Below, piece by piece: positions 35,401 through 43,728 of a stretch of 64,000 bases of DNA. The notes under the pieces are model-generated. The model did not search any database. It had not been told where the DNA came from and was given only the letters and a program-made list of their open reading frames with translations. The translations under genes and the position numbers were made by a program. Each line of letters begins with the position of its first letter. The stretch's first letter is position 1. The stretch is from Branchiostoma floridae (lineage: Eukaryota > Chordata > Leptocardii > Amphioxiformes > Branchiostomatidae). The stretch spans positions 120,000 to 183,999 of the forward strand of contig NC_049988.1 of the NCBI RefSeq assembly GCF_000003815.2, given 5' to 3'.

Positions 35401-37123
35401 CTGTATCTATATAGCCGGTATAACCGCCCTTCGGCGTAACACACCAGCTTCACAGGCACGCGGCGCGGCAGCAGCTGGTTATATTACACTGAACGACCCG
35501 TCACACCTCACTTTTGCTCATCTATCTGCAAGTGTACATGTTCTTTAAAACTATCCAGAGAAGATGCCCCTATACTGTGTTTGGTACCGGTGATAACAAA
35601 TTCCCCTCTACGATAGTTCTAGAGAAATACGAATTTTTAAACACATCAATCCTAGGTTGGTAACCCTGGTACTTGAAGGCATGACTGTTTCTAGTATCGC
35701 CATTGCAATACTTTTTTTCTGTCACCCTTGTTTCAGTTTTATCTGCTGTTAATTGACCATTGGCCGAGTCAATCAATATTTCGATACTGTATGTGCAATT
35801 AGCCTCCGGGCATGATTTTGCAAATACCCTCTCAGTTATACATTGGCAATGAGATCTGTACTATAGTGATATGAGCCCTTCTATCAAAACCATCAATTGT
35901 ACTTCTAACGTTATGTTTCTGATTACTGTCCTGAAAGATTAGGGTCAGTCGGTAGGGAATTTCTTTATTTGATTTTGGCCACATTTAACAATGTGAAAAT
36001 GAAATGCATGAGTTAAGAGCATACCTTTGATATTGTCTATTGTATTGTCAGAATATTGTCTATTACGACAGTAAGGAGAATAGACTACAAAACGACTCTA
36101 TAGTGTCGTCATCACTTAAATGTGATATTGAAACTTTTACGTTCCTTGTTAGCTCCAGAAAACGCTAGAGTCGCCAGGCAAACCGGAAACAATATTTCTC
36201 CTCCCATTCCTATAGCCATGTTGATTTTGTTGTATGGATGGCATCCGGGAGTGCATCAATTTTGTCCCAGGGCAAAGAAAAATATGTTTTTGACCATACA
36301 AAGAAGTTGTAAAACCATATCACATACATAAACACATACACATACATGTGTGTTTTAGTCATGTGTTCAATCTTTCTCTAACCACTTAGATTTCCTTATG
36401 ATCAAAGGCTTAGATTTCATTATGATCAAAGGCAACATTTTTGGCCGAACTTTTTCATTCGCACGCTTGCATCAGTTTCGGGGTTCTCAAAGGATGTTAT
36501 CCACATAGTTAAATAAACATGGCCTACCCTAAAAAATTCTAAACGGGTGACTCGTTATTAGAATCACCCTGCATTATGGATATTAGTATGCTTGTGAAGT
36601 TCGTAGAGGTGATTGAAGATGCAGAATACCAAACATCTTTTTTATAAAGGCCTACTGAATCTAGTGTATGAGGGGCTCAACATCCTCCTCCTACGCAGGC
36701 ACATCCATCGGCAAAACCGCCTGTCTGGATGTACCCTGCTTTCTCAACCGTCACTCTTAGTTCCAGTGGGCGTCGCCACAAACCAGCTGTCAGTCAATCA
36801 GAGAATAGACCTTTCAGTTTTCAAAAGGGTTCTCGCATATATAAGGGTAAGCTCATTAATATTTATAAGCAGGGCGGTCAGGAACTAAGAGTGACGGTTG
36901 AGAAAGCAGGGTACATCCAGACGGGCGGTTTCGCCGTTGGATGTCCCTGCGTAGAAGGATGCTCAATATAGGTGTGTTAGTAACGGCAAGTTGGTATTGA
37001 CAGTCCCAGGTAATAATGAAAAAGCAATGTAATTAACAGGTGAAGGGCAAACCAAGAGACATCGTCCAACCACCAACCGACTGGGGCCCCTACCTGAACA
37101 AGCACAGGAAGGGCGTGGCCTGA
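21855..37123 (+). CDS. SLC6-type (neurotransmitter:sodium symporter fold) transporter, 13 coding exons resolved
   Basis: Coding exons: 21855-22104, 23974-24105, 24822-24971, 25608-25713, 26722-26854, 28579-28698, 30492-30604, 31147-31271, 32204-32316, 32584-32760, 33468-33567, 34349-34500 and a terminal exon 37040-37123. All have AG/GT borders and matching phases. Family landmarks: RGNW before TM1, a GGG-T-F join, LGQYTSQGPIRAWRGVP after TM2, GIGIGMVAMTA/IYYN in TM3, CDNPWNTENC in the outer loop, VTLPGA after TM5, LASYNRFHNN in TM6. The terminal exon encodes the SLC6-like tail DWGPYLNKHRK. Two points are odd. In TM1 the family's G-N-x-W-R-F-P reads G-Y-L-W-M-V-P, so the sodium-site Asn and gate Arg are replaced. 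The exon for TM12 between 34,500 and 37,040 was not found. Upstream, a TTTTCCCAG just before the start suggests a 5' UTR intron. The substrate cannot be predicted; the protein may not transport. Confidence 0.88.
22080..22537 (+). repeat. Boundary minisatellite: 52 bp unit containing exon 1 end plus splice donor
   Basis: Nine copies at a 52 bp period. The first copy is the real end of coding exon 1 (GACGGGTACAGCAGACAAGG then AGGGG|GTAGGT). Each later copy repeats the same exon end, the same GTAGGT donor and an intron segment. Copies differ at few positions (GGGTAC/GGCTAC, GGGGGT/AGAGGGT). Confidence 0.95.
22564..23290 (-). mobile_element. Non-LTR retrotransposon (LINE) 3' remnant
   Basis: On the minus strand, about 22,704-22,916 encodes a tail of LINE-RT C-terminal type (MDCSRYNDKSTELFMLLSAC...). 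About 23,050-23,200 encodes RMAAEKRILRKELCNRPESA followed by a CALCGRDCLFSHIRRC cysteine motif. The two segments are out of coding order continuity, so the element is degenerate and 5' truncated. It lies in SLC6 intron 1. Confidence 0.6.
23400..23660 (-). mobile_element. tRNA-derived SINE (second family), reverse orientation
   Basis: The reverse complement shows the family core 'CTTGTGCCCTTGGGAAAGGC' then 'CTCACTTTACTCAG' and 'GACGTTAAATGGAGGTCC', shared with copies at 32.9, 34.5, 44.2 and 48.2 kb. It lies in SLC6 intron 1. Confidence 0.7.
24069..24715 (+). repeat. Boundary minisatellite: 50 bp unit containing exon 2 end plus splice donor
   Basis: About 13 copies, period 50 bp, the last few degenerate. 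The first copy is the end of coding exon 2 (CCTATCCGTGCATGGAGAGG through CTACAGG|GTAAGT). Later copies keep the exon-derived half and in most cases the GGGTAAGT donor. The sequence is unrelated to the exon 1 minisatellite but has the same architecture. Confidence 0.95.
25044..25287 (+). mobile_element. Fold-back MITE carrying a hammerhead-like motif
   Basis: The arms are inverted copies: left 'TATAGGAGACTTATTTTTAC' then 'CAGCAGGTACTTAC', right 'GTAAGTACCCCTGCTGG' then 'GTGTAAAAAGAGTTCTCCTA'. The centre holds CTGACGA, a GGTGTC/GACATC hairpin and CGAAAC. A related copy lies at 40.36-40.59 kb, and a third element with the same core at 28.74-29.05 kb. It lies in SLC6 intron 3. Confidence 0.75.
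25849..26048. mobile_element. Fold-back MITE, TTCCACCAGGTGCCAT type
   Basis: The left arm TCACCAGGTGCCATAATACC then GCCACCT and the right arm are reverse complements. A second inner pair (GAGGTCTTCCCAAGATTGTC) also pairs. About 195 bp, nearly all arm. SLC6 intron 4. Confidence 0.85.
26411..26497. repeat. Short palindromic element
   Basis: The arms GATGCGGTCCCAAACACGAC and GTCACGTTTGGGACCGCATT pair over about 20 bp around a loop of about 45 bp. SLC6 intron 4. Confidence 0.7.
26881..28047. mobile_element. Composite MITE of the GGGCACAACCCGCCGTACGT family in SLC6 intron 5
   Basis: It begins TAAAGCTAAGGGCACAACCC only 26 bp after the exon 5 donor. A second terminal start lies at about 26,929, an inward-facing end at about 27,697-27,726 (GGCGGGTTGTGCCCCTAGCT), and a final end near 28,047. 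At least two copies are therefore joined. Inner blocks (CGCGTCGCCCGTACTGGCAC, GGGCGAATCCGCAG, AAAGATTGCC) occur in both. The non-coding interior is rich in CGTACG/ACGTAC words. Confidence 0.8.
28116..28215. other. Assembly gap (100 N) in SLC6 intron 5
   Basis: Placeholder-length N run. Confidence 1.
28737..29046 (+). mobile_element. Fold-back MITE with TATAGTAAGCTTCTTTAGGC-type ends and hammerhead-like core
   Basis: Left arm TATAGTAAGCTTCTTTAGGC then CACAACCAAGGAGTACTTAC; the right arm is the complement with few changes. The centre includes CTGATGA, a GGTGT/ACATC hairpin and CGAAAC. SLC6 intron 6. Confidence 0.8.
29223..29444 (-). pseudogene. Possible orphan exon or captured gene fragment, antisense in SLC6 intron 6
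   Basis: The minus strand has an open frame of over 100 codons across this region. It contains GPPGGTSLTLGPKLEVSWE, then NDGGVWVNFSS and TSVYIYWKYF. It is bracketed by a possible acceptor (GCAGCCAACAG) and a strong donor-like GTAAGT. The composition looks protein-like (Trp/Tyr/Gly spaced as in a beta-sandwich), but I recognise no family. It could be a real exon of an unseen gene, a fragment carried by a mobile element, or chance. Confidence 0.3.
29495..29575 (+). mobile_element. Fragment of the 'CCCCGTAAGGGGCGGTATAA' retroposon
   Basis: Near-identical to 21,176-21,240 over about 65 bp, followed by a (GAT)n run. Confidence 0.65.
30886..31068. repeat. (GATA)n/(GATG)n compound microsatellite
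   Basis: GATAGATA and GATGGATG blocks alternate in SLC6 intron 7. Confidence 0.95.
31448..31562. mobile_element. Small fold-back element
   Basis: The arms GTGTGATAAAGCCTGGTCCT then TCGCTATAACCACC and the complement (GGTGGTTTC...GGACCAGGCGTTATCACAC) pair, with a short loop between them. SLC6 intron 8. Confidence 0.75.
31716..32012. mobile_element. Fold-back MITE, CCTACGCAG-ended family, copy 1
   Basis: The outer arms (CCTACGCAGAGGCATCCAAC... and its complement ending CTCTACGTAG) pair, and so do long inner arms built on 'CTGCTATCTCGACCGTCACC' and 'ATCAGTTCCTG'. The non-palindromic centre contains 'CTTTTGAAAACTGAAAGGCC'. Copy 2 at 36.7 kb has the centre inverted. SLC6 intron 8. Confidence 0.85.
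32339..32518. repeat. (GA)n microsatellite
   Basis: A long GA run with interruptions begins about 22 bp after the exon 9 donor. Confidence 0.95.
32925..33095 (-). mobile_element. tRNA-derived SINE (second family), reverse orientation
   Basis: The reverse complement begins with a tRNA-like head (GCGTAACTGGTAGAGCGTTC... TCGA) and continues into the family core 'GTGCCCCTGGAAAAGGC'. SLC6 intron 10. Confidence 0.7.
33877..34213. mobile_element. hAT-like element, CAGGGCTCGAA ends, copy 1
   Basis: Ends CAGGGCTCGAA and TTTCAAGCCCTG. ACTGT lies directly left (33,872-33,876) and recurs at 34,215-34,219, after one extra base. The interior is dominated by 'CCTGCA/TGCAGG' words in both orientations. SLC6 intron 11. 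Confidence 0.75.
34540..34880 (+). mobile_element. tRNA-derived SINE (second family)
   Basis: The head contains GTGTTTGGCTCGTGACCGAG and the B box GAGTTCGAATCCTG. The core is 'CTTGTGCCCTTGGGAAAAGC', and a CACGCACGTTAAAGAACCC tail block follows. It starts about 40 bp after the exon 12 donor of the SLC6 gene. Confidence 0.8.
35110..35340 (-). mobile_element. Diverged arm fragment of the large fold-back family
   Basis: Blocks in family order: 'GATTCTGCTACAGTACCAAG', 'AAGTTATGCTTTCTACAGAC', 'AAAACATAACCTTCTTGGGG'. Weak but collinear. Confidence 0.5.
35341..36675. other. Part of the SLC6 gene interval where the TM12 exon should lie; none found
   Basis: I read all three forward frames for a hydrophobic exon with AG/GT borders and phase 0, and found none with an SLC6 TM12 signature. 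There is a fragment of the GGTATAACC repeat near 35,405-35,440. Confidence 0.45.
36676..36966. mobile_element. Fold-back MITE, CCTACGCAG-ended family, copy 2
   Basis: Same outer and inner arms as copy 1 (CTACGCAGGCACATCC and GGATGTCCCTGCGTAG, plus TTTCTCAACCGTCACTC and its complement). The central unique segment is in the opposite orientation relative to the arms. It ends about 75 bp before the terminal SLC6 exon. Confidence 0.85.
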
Positions 37124-37989
37124 GGGCTGCCATGGCAACAGGAGCAGTGTGGGGTACAACAACATCCCGTAACCAAGCAGGCCACACCTAGCAGCCAGAC
37201 CATATATACTAATGTATCTAACTAACTTTAATGGCTGAAGAACTGTGAGTACTATTCGCAAGAACGTAAAATGATATGTAACCATGCAATAACGTCAGAT
37301 GATGATGTAAACTGGACTCATTCAGAGAATATAATGCATAACTCTGTATCCCAAACCTTTATAACCGAACTGATTTTTAAATTATGAATGAAGGTCATTC
37401 ATAATGTGATATGTAGATTATTATGATATACCAGTTTGCCATGTACATTCATATTTACTTGCATGTACTAAACTTTTTCTAAGTCTGTTTAGACCGCGAT
37501 TTATAGAGGGGTATCCCTAGAGGGGGTGGCTTTTGAGAACGGCCCCTACACCTCCTAAACTTAACTGGAAAGATCATCTGTGTTGGTAGAAGTCATTATT
37601 GAACTAGTTTAATTGTAATATTCTCATTTCAAACCAAGGTATGCAGAAATTAATCCTTAGCTATGAGTTTCCATAAAATTTCCGTAATGAAACCATTGAT
37701 ATTGTTCAAATCTACATACATTTGCATGAATGCATCATTTTGTCTGGACTGTCAATGTATACTACTTATGAGTCTTTTATCACAATTCATCTATAAATTT
37801 TGTTGTGTTTGTGTCCATTCACCCGCAACGGTAGTTTCTACGTCAACGTTTTCAATCAAAGAATATTCGAGGACACTTTGGTCGCAGCGAAGGGCCATTC
37901 TTGTGGGCGTGTCAAGTGACTCAAGTACGTGTTAGCCAGGCGTGAAGTTGTCACGTATGAGCGGCTTCACGGATGTTTCACAGGTACCT

Positions 37990-38335
37990 AACTGTAGAAG
38001 TGCGCTTCATATGTGACGCGTCTCAAATTTACCAATCGTGCCCCCATATTGTTAAAGTTACCCTTACATCTGTGCAAATGCTTTTGGGGTGGCGCCCATC
38101 TCCATTTCGAGTAGCCCTTGGGCCACACATGTGCAAGTCACTATAGCAGGGGGCTGGTCCGCTGGTAGTGATGTGTGTTCAACTTCCATACTCTTTCTCT
38201 TTAGTGCTGAGTGCTAAGCAGAGAAAGCAGCATGTACCATTTTTAAAGTCTTTGGTATGACCCGGCCGGGGTTCGAACTCACGACCTACCGAATGCAAGG
38301 CGAACACTCTAACCACTAGGCCATTGCACCCATAT
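37990..38335 (-). mobile_element. tRNA-derived SINE (first family), intact, reverse orientation
   Basis: The reverse complement starts GGTGCAATGGCCTAGTGGTT, continues AGAGTGTTCGCCTTGCATTC, then the B box GTGAGTTCGAACCCCGG, and the body CATACCAAAGAC... GGTACATGCTGCTTTCTCTG. It is the uninterrupted reference for the split copy at 12.35/13.6 kb. Confidence 0.85.
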
Positions 38336-38494
38336 TGTAGGATCGGAAAAATAATAAAGGCAATGTTGTGCTTTACGTTTTTTTATATTATAAGTTGAAT
38401 CTCCAATAATTTCATTTAAAGACTCGAAAATCAAGAAATTGAATTCGTCTGACCAGTGTGAAGACTTTTAGCCATGAACTCTTTCAGCCATGAC

Positions 38495-38710
38495 ATTGTA
38501 CCGCAAGTCTTCTTTCCTGCCACGTACAGTCAGAGACTGGAACTTACTTCATCAAGCGGCTGTTCAAGTCTCCACCATTGACACTTTTGTGTCAATGGCC
38601 TCCAAATTTATGTGAAAGCCTAAACCCTGGCCAATGACCTTGACCCTTTTCTCTTACAAGCGACAGAATAATCAGCTTGTTGATTGCGGTCGCTTCAAAA
38701 GGAAGAGGAA
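38495..38710 (+). mobile_element. LINE 3' end remnant
   Basis: A short frame reads LPRTVRDWNLLHQAAVQVST then IDTFVSMASKFM and a stop. This resembles the conserved 'R..R.WN.LP..v....s...F' terminus of CR1/L2/Jockey-type reverse transcriptase ORFs. A 3' UTR-like region follows with 'TTGATTGCGGTCGCTTC'. Confidence 0.6.
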
Positions 38711-39235
38711 GAGGATTATGTCAGTGTAAAATTAGGCTTGGTCTTTACTTTGGAGATTTTGGGTCTCACTCGGCTTTTTTTGAAAAGCATATATATTTAA
38801 CTTGTATAACCAATAGGATCGGTGCCTCCATAGCTAACATCTTGTAATCCAATAAAAAAGAGTATTTGTAACAAAAAGATATGTGAGAAAATTATTCATA
38901 GAGGATGGCGCGTCACACTAATATGCATATATACAAGTTTGTACGAGTTGCGTATCGACATTCTTTTGGTTTGGAAAAGTTTGTGGCAAAAGTAGCTTAC
39001 CAGTTTTTTTGTTTCGTCTCCAGAACAATGCAGCACAATGGAGAGCAAATAATCAAAGTATCCAACGTCATAAAAGAACTAGTTATACCTTGCAAACTTT
39101 ACGAAAGTCAAAAAATGTCAATACGCAACTCATACGGTCTTGAATATACGCACAAGTGTGAACAGATCCTAATAACAATATACGCATCACAATACAATCG
39201 GTAAAACGTGAAGACATGATGCTTTGATTTTTATC

Positions 39236-39241
39236 TTTATT
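39236..39241 (-). terminator. Poly(A) signal AATAAA of the secreted papain-like gene
   Basis: The minus-strand hexamer lies about 95 bp past the stop codon. Confidence 0.6.
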
Positions 39242-39336
39242 TATAGTCAGATTTTAGATATCATATAATGCCTTATTACGGCGAATTAGAATTTGGGGTA
39301 GTCACATTTCTCCAACCACCTGGAGACGGAGACGAT

Positions 39337-39862
39337 CTATGGGTAGCGGGTGCAGCCAGAGTCGAGGTAGTTCATCATGCGGTTCACAAAGAGATGACAG
39401 TTGTTGAAGAGGAGGTCGTAACTGCCGTAGCGAGTCTTGTAGCCGCGGCTGAAGTCCATGGCCTGCTGCAGGGTACAGGAGGAGGACCCGGCGGCGCTGC
39501 CGGACCAGCTCACCGAGCAGTCAGACGGCTCACGGACACCCTCCCAGGCAACCTGCGGGGGGAGGCAACCGGTCAGGGGAGCAACACAGTTTTCCTAGTC
39601 TCCAAGCAGACCCTACGGTGCCTTAGAAATGGCATCAAAGCTGGCAAAGGAGTATGGCGGCACCGGTGCCCGTTTGACTCCCTTTGGCCGGCTATACTCC
39701 TTTGCCAGCTTTGATACTATCTCCAAGGTACCGGAGACTACAGTATTCCGCCGGTGGAGATTTCTATAGTTAAAGGCCACATGGTGACTGACCTCGACGC
39801 GGTAAAGACAAGAGGTTCAAAAGTTATCATGAACACAAATATATGGATATACACACACACAG

Positions 39863-39894
<32 letters not shown>

Positions 39895-40847
39895 CAATAC
39901 ACGTGGCACTGAAAACAATACCACCCATTTTCATTTTTTCATGGAGGTAATTAAAGTATGGTGCACTTGAGGGATGCGGAAAATGGAAACGTTTGAGCAA
40001 AAGATACAACCGTCATAATATTCAGAAACAACAAGAATCTGTACGTGTACTGCCGTTTAGTTCTCCCTTTGAAATCGCGCCAAGCGGATGTCAAGTAAAC
40101 TGCAGTCGGCTCACCTGAGAGGCTGAGAATTGCCACTCGCAATACTTCAATTGCCCGGGATGAAGTGACAACTATACATACCTTGTCAGCGAAGTTGTCG
40201 GAGCCGACGCCCCATTCGAAGACGGTCTCCCTGAAGATGAGCACGCGGTGAACCGGCCACAGGGTGCCGACCTCGTCCACGGACCGCCGCAGGTTCAGCG
40301 GGGTCGTGCCGTGGTAGAAGGGGGCGCTGGCGGCTACAAAACATTGAGACAAATAACGCTATAGGATATAGGAGAATTCTTTTTACACAACCCGCAGGTA
40401 CTTACGTTGCTTACGTTTCGATGTCTCTTAGACACCTTCGTCAGAGCTTCTAACTGGAGTTCTGCTTCTCTCCGCTATATGTAGCCGATGTAGGTGGCGC
40501 TTTTGTGGTGAGAAAACAATCCCAAACGTGGCTAAGAAAGTCAACCCCAGCGATGAACCGGGGCGAGGGGAGATACAAGCTTAGCCACGTTAGCGATTTT
40601 TTTTTAAATTTTCCAGCTTTCTAATTGAAAAAATAAGGACAAAGCACTGTAATTAATATCAAAATCTGGAGACGTTACCATAGGCGCTGGATTGCGGATG
40701 GTTGTAGCAGGTGGTGTCTTCGTTGATACCGACAGGGTTGGACCCCGCCCCACGGGCTTGAGCGAGCTGCATGTCCAGCGGGACCGCATCCTTCACCTGG
40801 ACCGCCTGGACAGCCGCCACCAGCGCGAGGGTCAGCAACAGGTACAT
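39337..40847 (-). CDS. Secreted permuted papain-like (PPPDE/LRAT-type) protein, 3 exons, 178 aa
   Basis: Minus-strand exons: 40847-40679, 40333-40182, 39552-39337 (TAG). All junctions are GT-AG, phases agree, and the total is 179 codons with the stop. The ATG at 40847 was chosen because it opens a signal peptide (MYLLLTLALVAAVQA) and lies about 75 bp below a TATA box. Exon 2 contains WPVHRVLIFRETVFEWGVGS; exon 3 contains YDLLFNNCHLFVNRMMNYL. A His followed by a strand-rich segment, then Y-x-L-x-x-N-N-C-H-x-F, is the order seen in circularly permuted papain-like folds (PPPDE/DeSI, LRAT/NlpC-P60 relatives). The match is by motif only. Three further Cys in exon 3 suggest disulfides, consistent with secretion. 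The substrate is unknown; a peptidase, amidase, acyltransferase or inactive relative are all possible. Confidence 0.75.
39599..39738. mobile_element. MITE related to the 11.47 kb element
   Basis: Ends GTCTCCAAGCAGACCCTACG and GTACCGGAGAC. Inner blocks ATCAAAGCTGGCAAAGGAGT/ACTCCTTTGCCAGCTTTGAT are exact inverted copies. The centre has CCGGTGCCCGTTTGACTCCC. It lies in intron 2 of the papain-like gene. Confidence 0.8.
39850..39894. repeat. (AC)n microsatellite
   Basis: AC run in intron 2 of the papain-like gene. Confidence 0.95.
40360..40592 (-). mobile_element. Fold-back MITE copy with hammerhead-like motif, reverse orientation
   Basis: Begins 'ATAGGATATAGGAGAATTCT' and carries the family arm and core seen at 25.04-25.29 kb. 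The opposite arm is truncated. It lies in intron 1 of the papain-like gene. Confidence 0.7.
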
Positions 40848-40921
40848 CGTGATCAGTCGTAGATTCAAACACTGGAAACCGATTGAGTTCAGAATCCGTA
40901 GAATGGCTCCCTGCCACAGGT

Positions 40922-40929
40922 CTTTTATA
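40922..40929 (-). promoter_or_regulatory. TATA box of the secreted papain-like gene
   Basis: TATAAAAG on the minus strand, 75-82 bp above the start codon. With start of transcription about 30 bp downstream, this leaves a 5' UTR of roughly 45 bases. Confidence 0.6.
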
Positions 40930-42654
40930 CAGTTGGATTTATTGTTTTATGGTACTTGCGTTATCGCCAAAAACGGATGATCTGATAAAAATGTTACAAC
41001 TACCATGCGTATGTAGTATATTTTTAAGGCGGTTTTCTTGTACGGTTTGAGTTTTTACAAGTTGACCCAAGGAGAAAACAAAATCAAATGAGTCTTACAA
41101 CAGATTTGATACCGACATAACATAAAATTGTTTTTCTATTAGCTTTTCTATTGGCTTTGTATGTCAAGAAAGAAGGTCAAGGACCATACTGCCTACCCTT
41201 CGGTAAACGTCAGGCCATAGAATACTGCTTCCTGCGCTAATATTAGCTGATATCTGCTTTGTGCTGACGGAATATTTTCCTTCTATTCTTAAACATAAAG
41301 TCATTTGACATATGCTATTTTCTCACCTGTAAATCACAGTGAAAAATTATTGAAATTATCTATAGTTTAATTGTGCAATGTGTTAGGTGAAAGGGATGGG
41401 GAATAGAGAAGGTCGACTGGTAAATTCTAACTTCACAATGGTCGAAAAATGTTGACAGTTTCAGAGGCAATGGTGTGAGCTTAAAACGTTTATTTTCTTG
41501 GAAAAAATATGTATTCACACAAGGGAGGACAGAAAACACACATATGAACACGCACGCATACAAACATTACATAATAACATCATTTAGCATAAAAGAATTT
41601 ATAAGATGGTGGCATTTATACTAATTTGTTACCAACGATGCCTTTGTCGGAAAACTATTCAACGAAGAAATGAGGCACAATTAATAGGTCGAGCGCATGA
41701 GAGTTACGTCATAAATCTAAAGTCCATTCACTTTTATTGGAGGAATATAATTTGAGTAATATCCTTTAAATCGGCGGAAATTTTCTTTCTTTATCAAAAT
41801 ATTTTTACACGTAACGCCACTTACCATATGCGTGCTTCTCAACAATAAATCAAATAAATGACGCCAAATATACAATTTGCGACGTCATTGTATAAGTTAA
41901 GAAAATATTATTAGTAGGCAATCATAATACACTATATACACTTGCCAATGACCTACTCAATAGCTTTATAAAAAACAACTATATTCTAACTTGTTTGTAT
42001 GAGCATCTCCATTTTTAGCTGATTTCAAAGCAAATAATGCCATCATGGAACATCACGTTATCTAATGCTTCAATGTTTAGACATGTTGGTGCTAAAATAT
42101 GAACATTTCTTAGGGTTTGTTCGTATCCTCCGCGGATGCAGTGATTCTTCTGTAAATCAGAAATAAGCAGTGGATAAAAAACTACAGGAAATTTCAATGT
42201 TTCTACATATTCAACGACCATGTATTAAAGATCTCCTGCAATATCGTCGATGTATTGTACAATAAAGCACTTAAATGACATACCTCACTTGCTCATTTCC
42301 AACACTCTACTTAAGAAATCTAAATTGATTTTGCATGGAATTGTTCACCCATATGTTCAATTCTCAACTATAAAGTTTCGAGAGGCAACAGCAAATGACA
42401 CATAGTAATACTATGCCAATTCAATGACTACAAGTGATATACAATGCATAATTTACACTTCAATGTAGGTCAGGATATGCTTTCATTGAGGTTTGATAAG
42501 GCCTATTGTATGACTGCACCTTATCGTCTATCAAATGAGATGAAAGTTTATGTAAGGTATGATTGTAAAGGTATGTTTGTTTGTATTGCATACTTGGTAA
42601 ACTGCCTCGTGCCATATTACCACAATGAGGTTTGTACTCAACAGTATAGGATAC

Positions 42655-42892
42655 AAACTCAGACAGATCTAACGCTGATTCACTTTTATCCGAGGGTAAC
42701 CTATATTCGTTCTTTATATAAAAAAAACGTATTTAGGGATATGAAGTCAACGGACGGTGGTTTAAAATCGGAACATTTTGAAAATATTGCAAATTTGAAA
42801 CCACAGTCAGCAGACTTATTACTCCTAAATGTGCAGTTTTTAAAGACGACAGATAAAGGTCTCCTCGCGGATAAAGGTGAACTAGAGTTACA
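42655..42892. mobile_element. MITE, TTCACCTTTATCCG family, copy 1
   Basis: The ends 'GATTCACTTTTATCCGAGGG' and 'GCGGATAAAGGTGAACTAGA' are inverted. Inner blocks 'GTAACCTATATTCGTT', 'TTTAGGGATATGAAGTC' and 'TTTTGAAAATATTGCAAATT' match copies at 50.4 and 54.0 kb. Confidence 0.75.
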
Positions 42893-43239
42893 TGTAGTTC
42901 ATCCACTCAGTTTTTTTTACGTGCTCAAAGTGTAGCTAACATCAAACACGGGACCTATCTGATGGACGTCTCTATCTGAAGCTACAGCAGACGTTTTACC
43001 ATGAAAGGATATGTTCCTAAAACTTACAGTAACAATTGATCCCCTAACAAGAACTTTTGGATCTAAATTACTAACACATGCACAACTCCTTAGCCTCACA
43101 AAAAAAATGTTACATATTTGAACAACCAAATCTCTTACTGTGATATACAAATGTAGATATACAAGTAGGTATATAGAACGTTTAGACCTTAAGTGTAGCT
43201 GAGAAATGTGAATGATACATTTCAGTCAACATTTTATAT

Positions 43240-43268
43240 ACTACAGTGATGATGATGATGATGATGAT
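43240..43268. repeat. (GAT)n microsatellite
   Basis: About nine GAT units. Confidence 0.9.
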
Positions 43269-43728
43269 ACTACAGTAACTGTATGTACATGTAGTCTATA
43301 TATTGGGACCATCTGGGAAGTAGTTTGCTCCTACATGTTGTACATGTATGTTTGCTTCTAATATCCCTCTTTGGAACTGTATACAAATCTTTTGGTGGTG
43401 ACATCAGTTAATGAGTGTAGAGCAATCGGCCAAACACTTGTTCGAATACAGCAGTTATTTCAAGTGGCTTGTGACTGGTGGGCTGAGTATAAAATATTCC
43501 AGACATTAGTGATGTCGAAGTTCCAAAGCAGAATACCAGTGAAGCCACATATATAGAGTAAAATATATAGAAAATCAAAAATCTGAGCAAACTACTACCC
43601 ATTTGCTACCCAGACTTAGTATGTATACAATGTAGTTGCTATAGACCTTACAAACTTCGCTGCATTTTTTTGTGTCAATTAAGATGACACATCAACACAA
43701 ACAAAACATGTGACAGTACTGAGATGTC

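Larger units (their letters stand above)
40930..43728. other. Intergenic, mostly unrecognised
   Basis: AT-rich. Contains one MITE near 42.66-42.89 kb and a (GAT)n run at 43,240-43,268; otherwise no gene or repeat identified. The 3' UTR of the BTB-Kelch gene probably begins at its right edge. Confidence 0.5.

Noticed and set aside
36977..37285. Hydrophobic minus-strand frame of about 100 codons
   Set aside because: Antisense to the SLC6 terminal exon, with no family pattern; the + strand SLC6 tail explains the region.
39268..39714. 148-codon + strand open frame
   Set aside because: Complement of exon 3 of the minus-strand papain-like gene plus a MITE; the minus strand has matching exons, signal peptide and stop.
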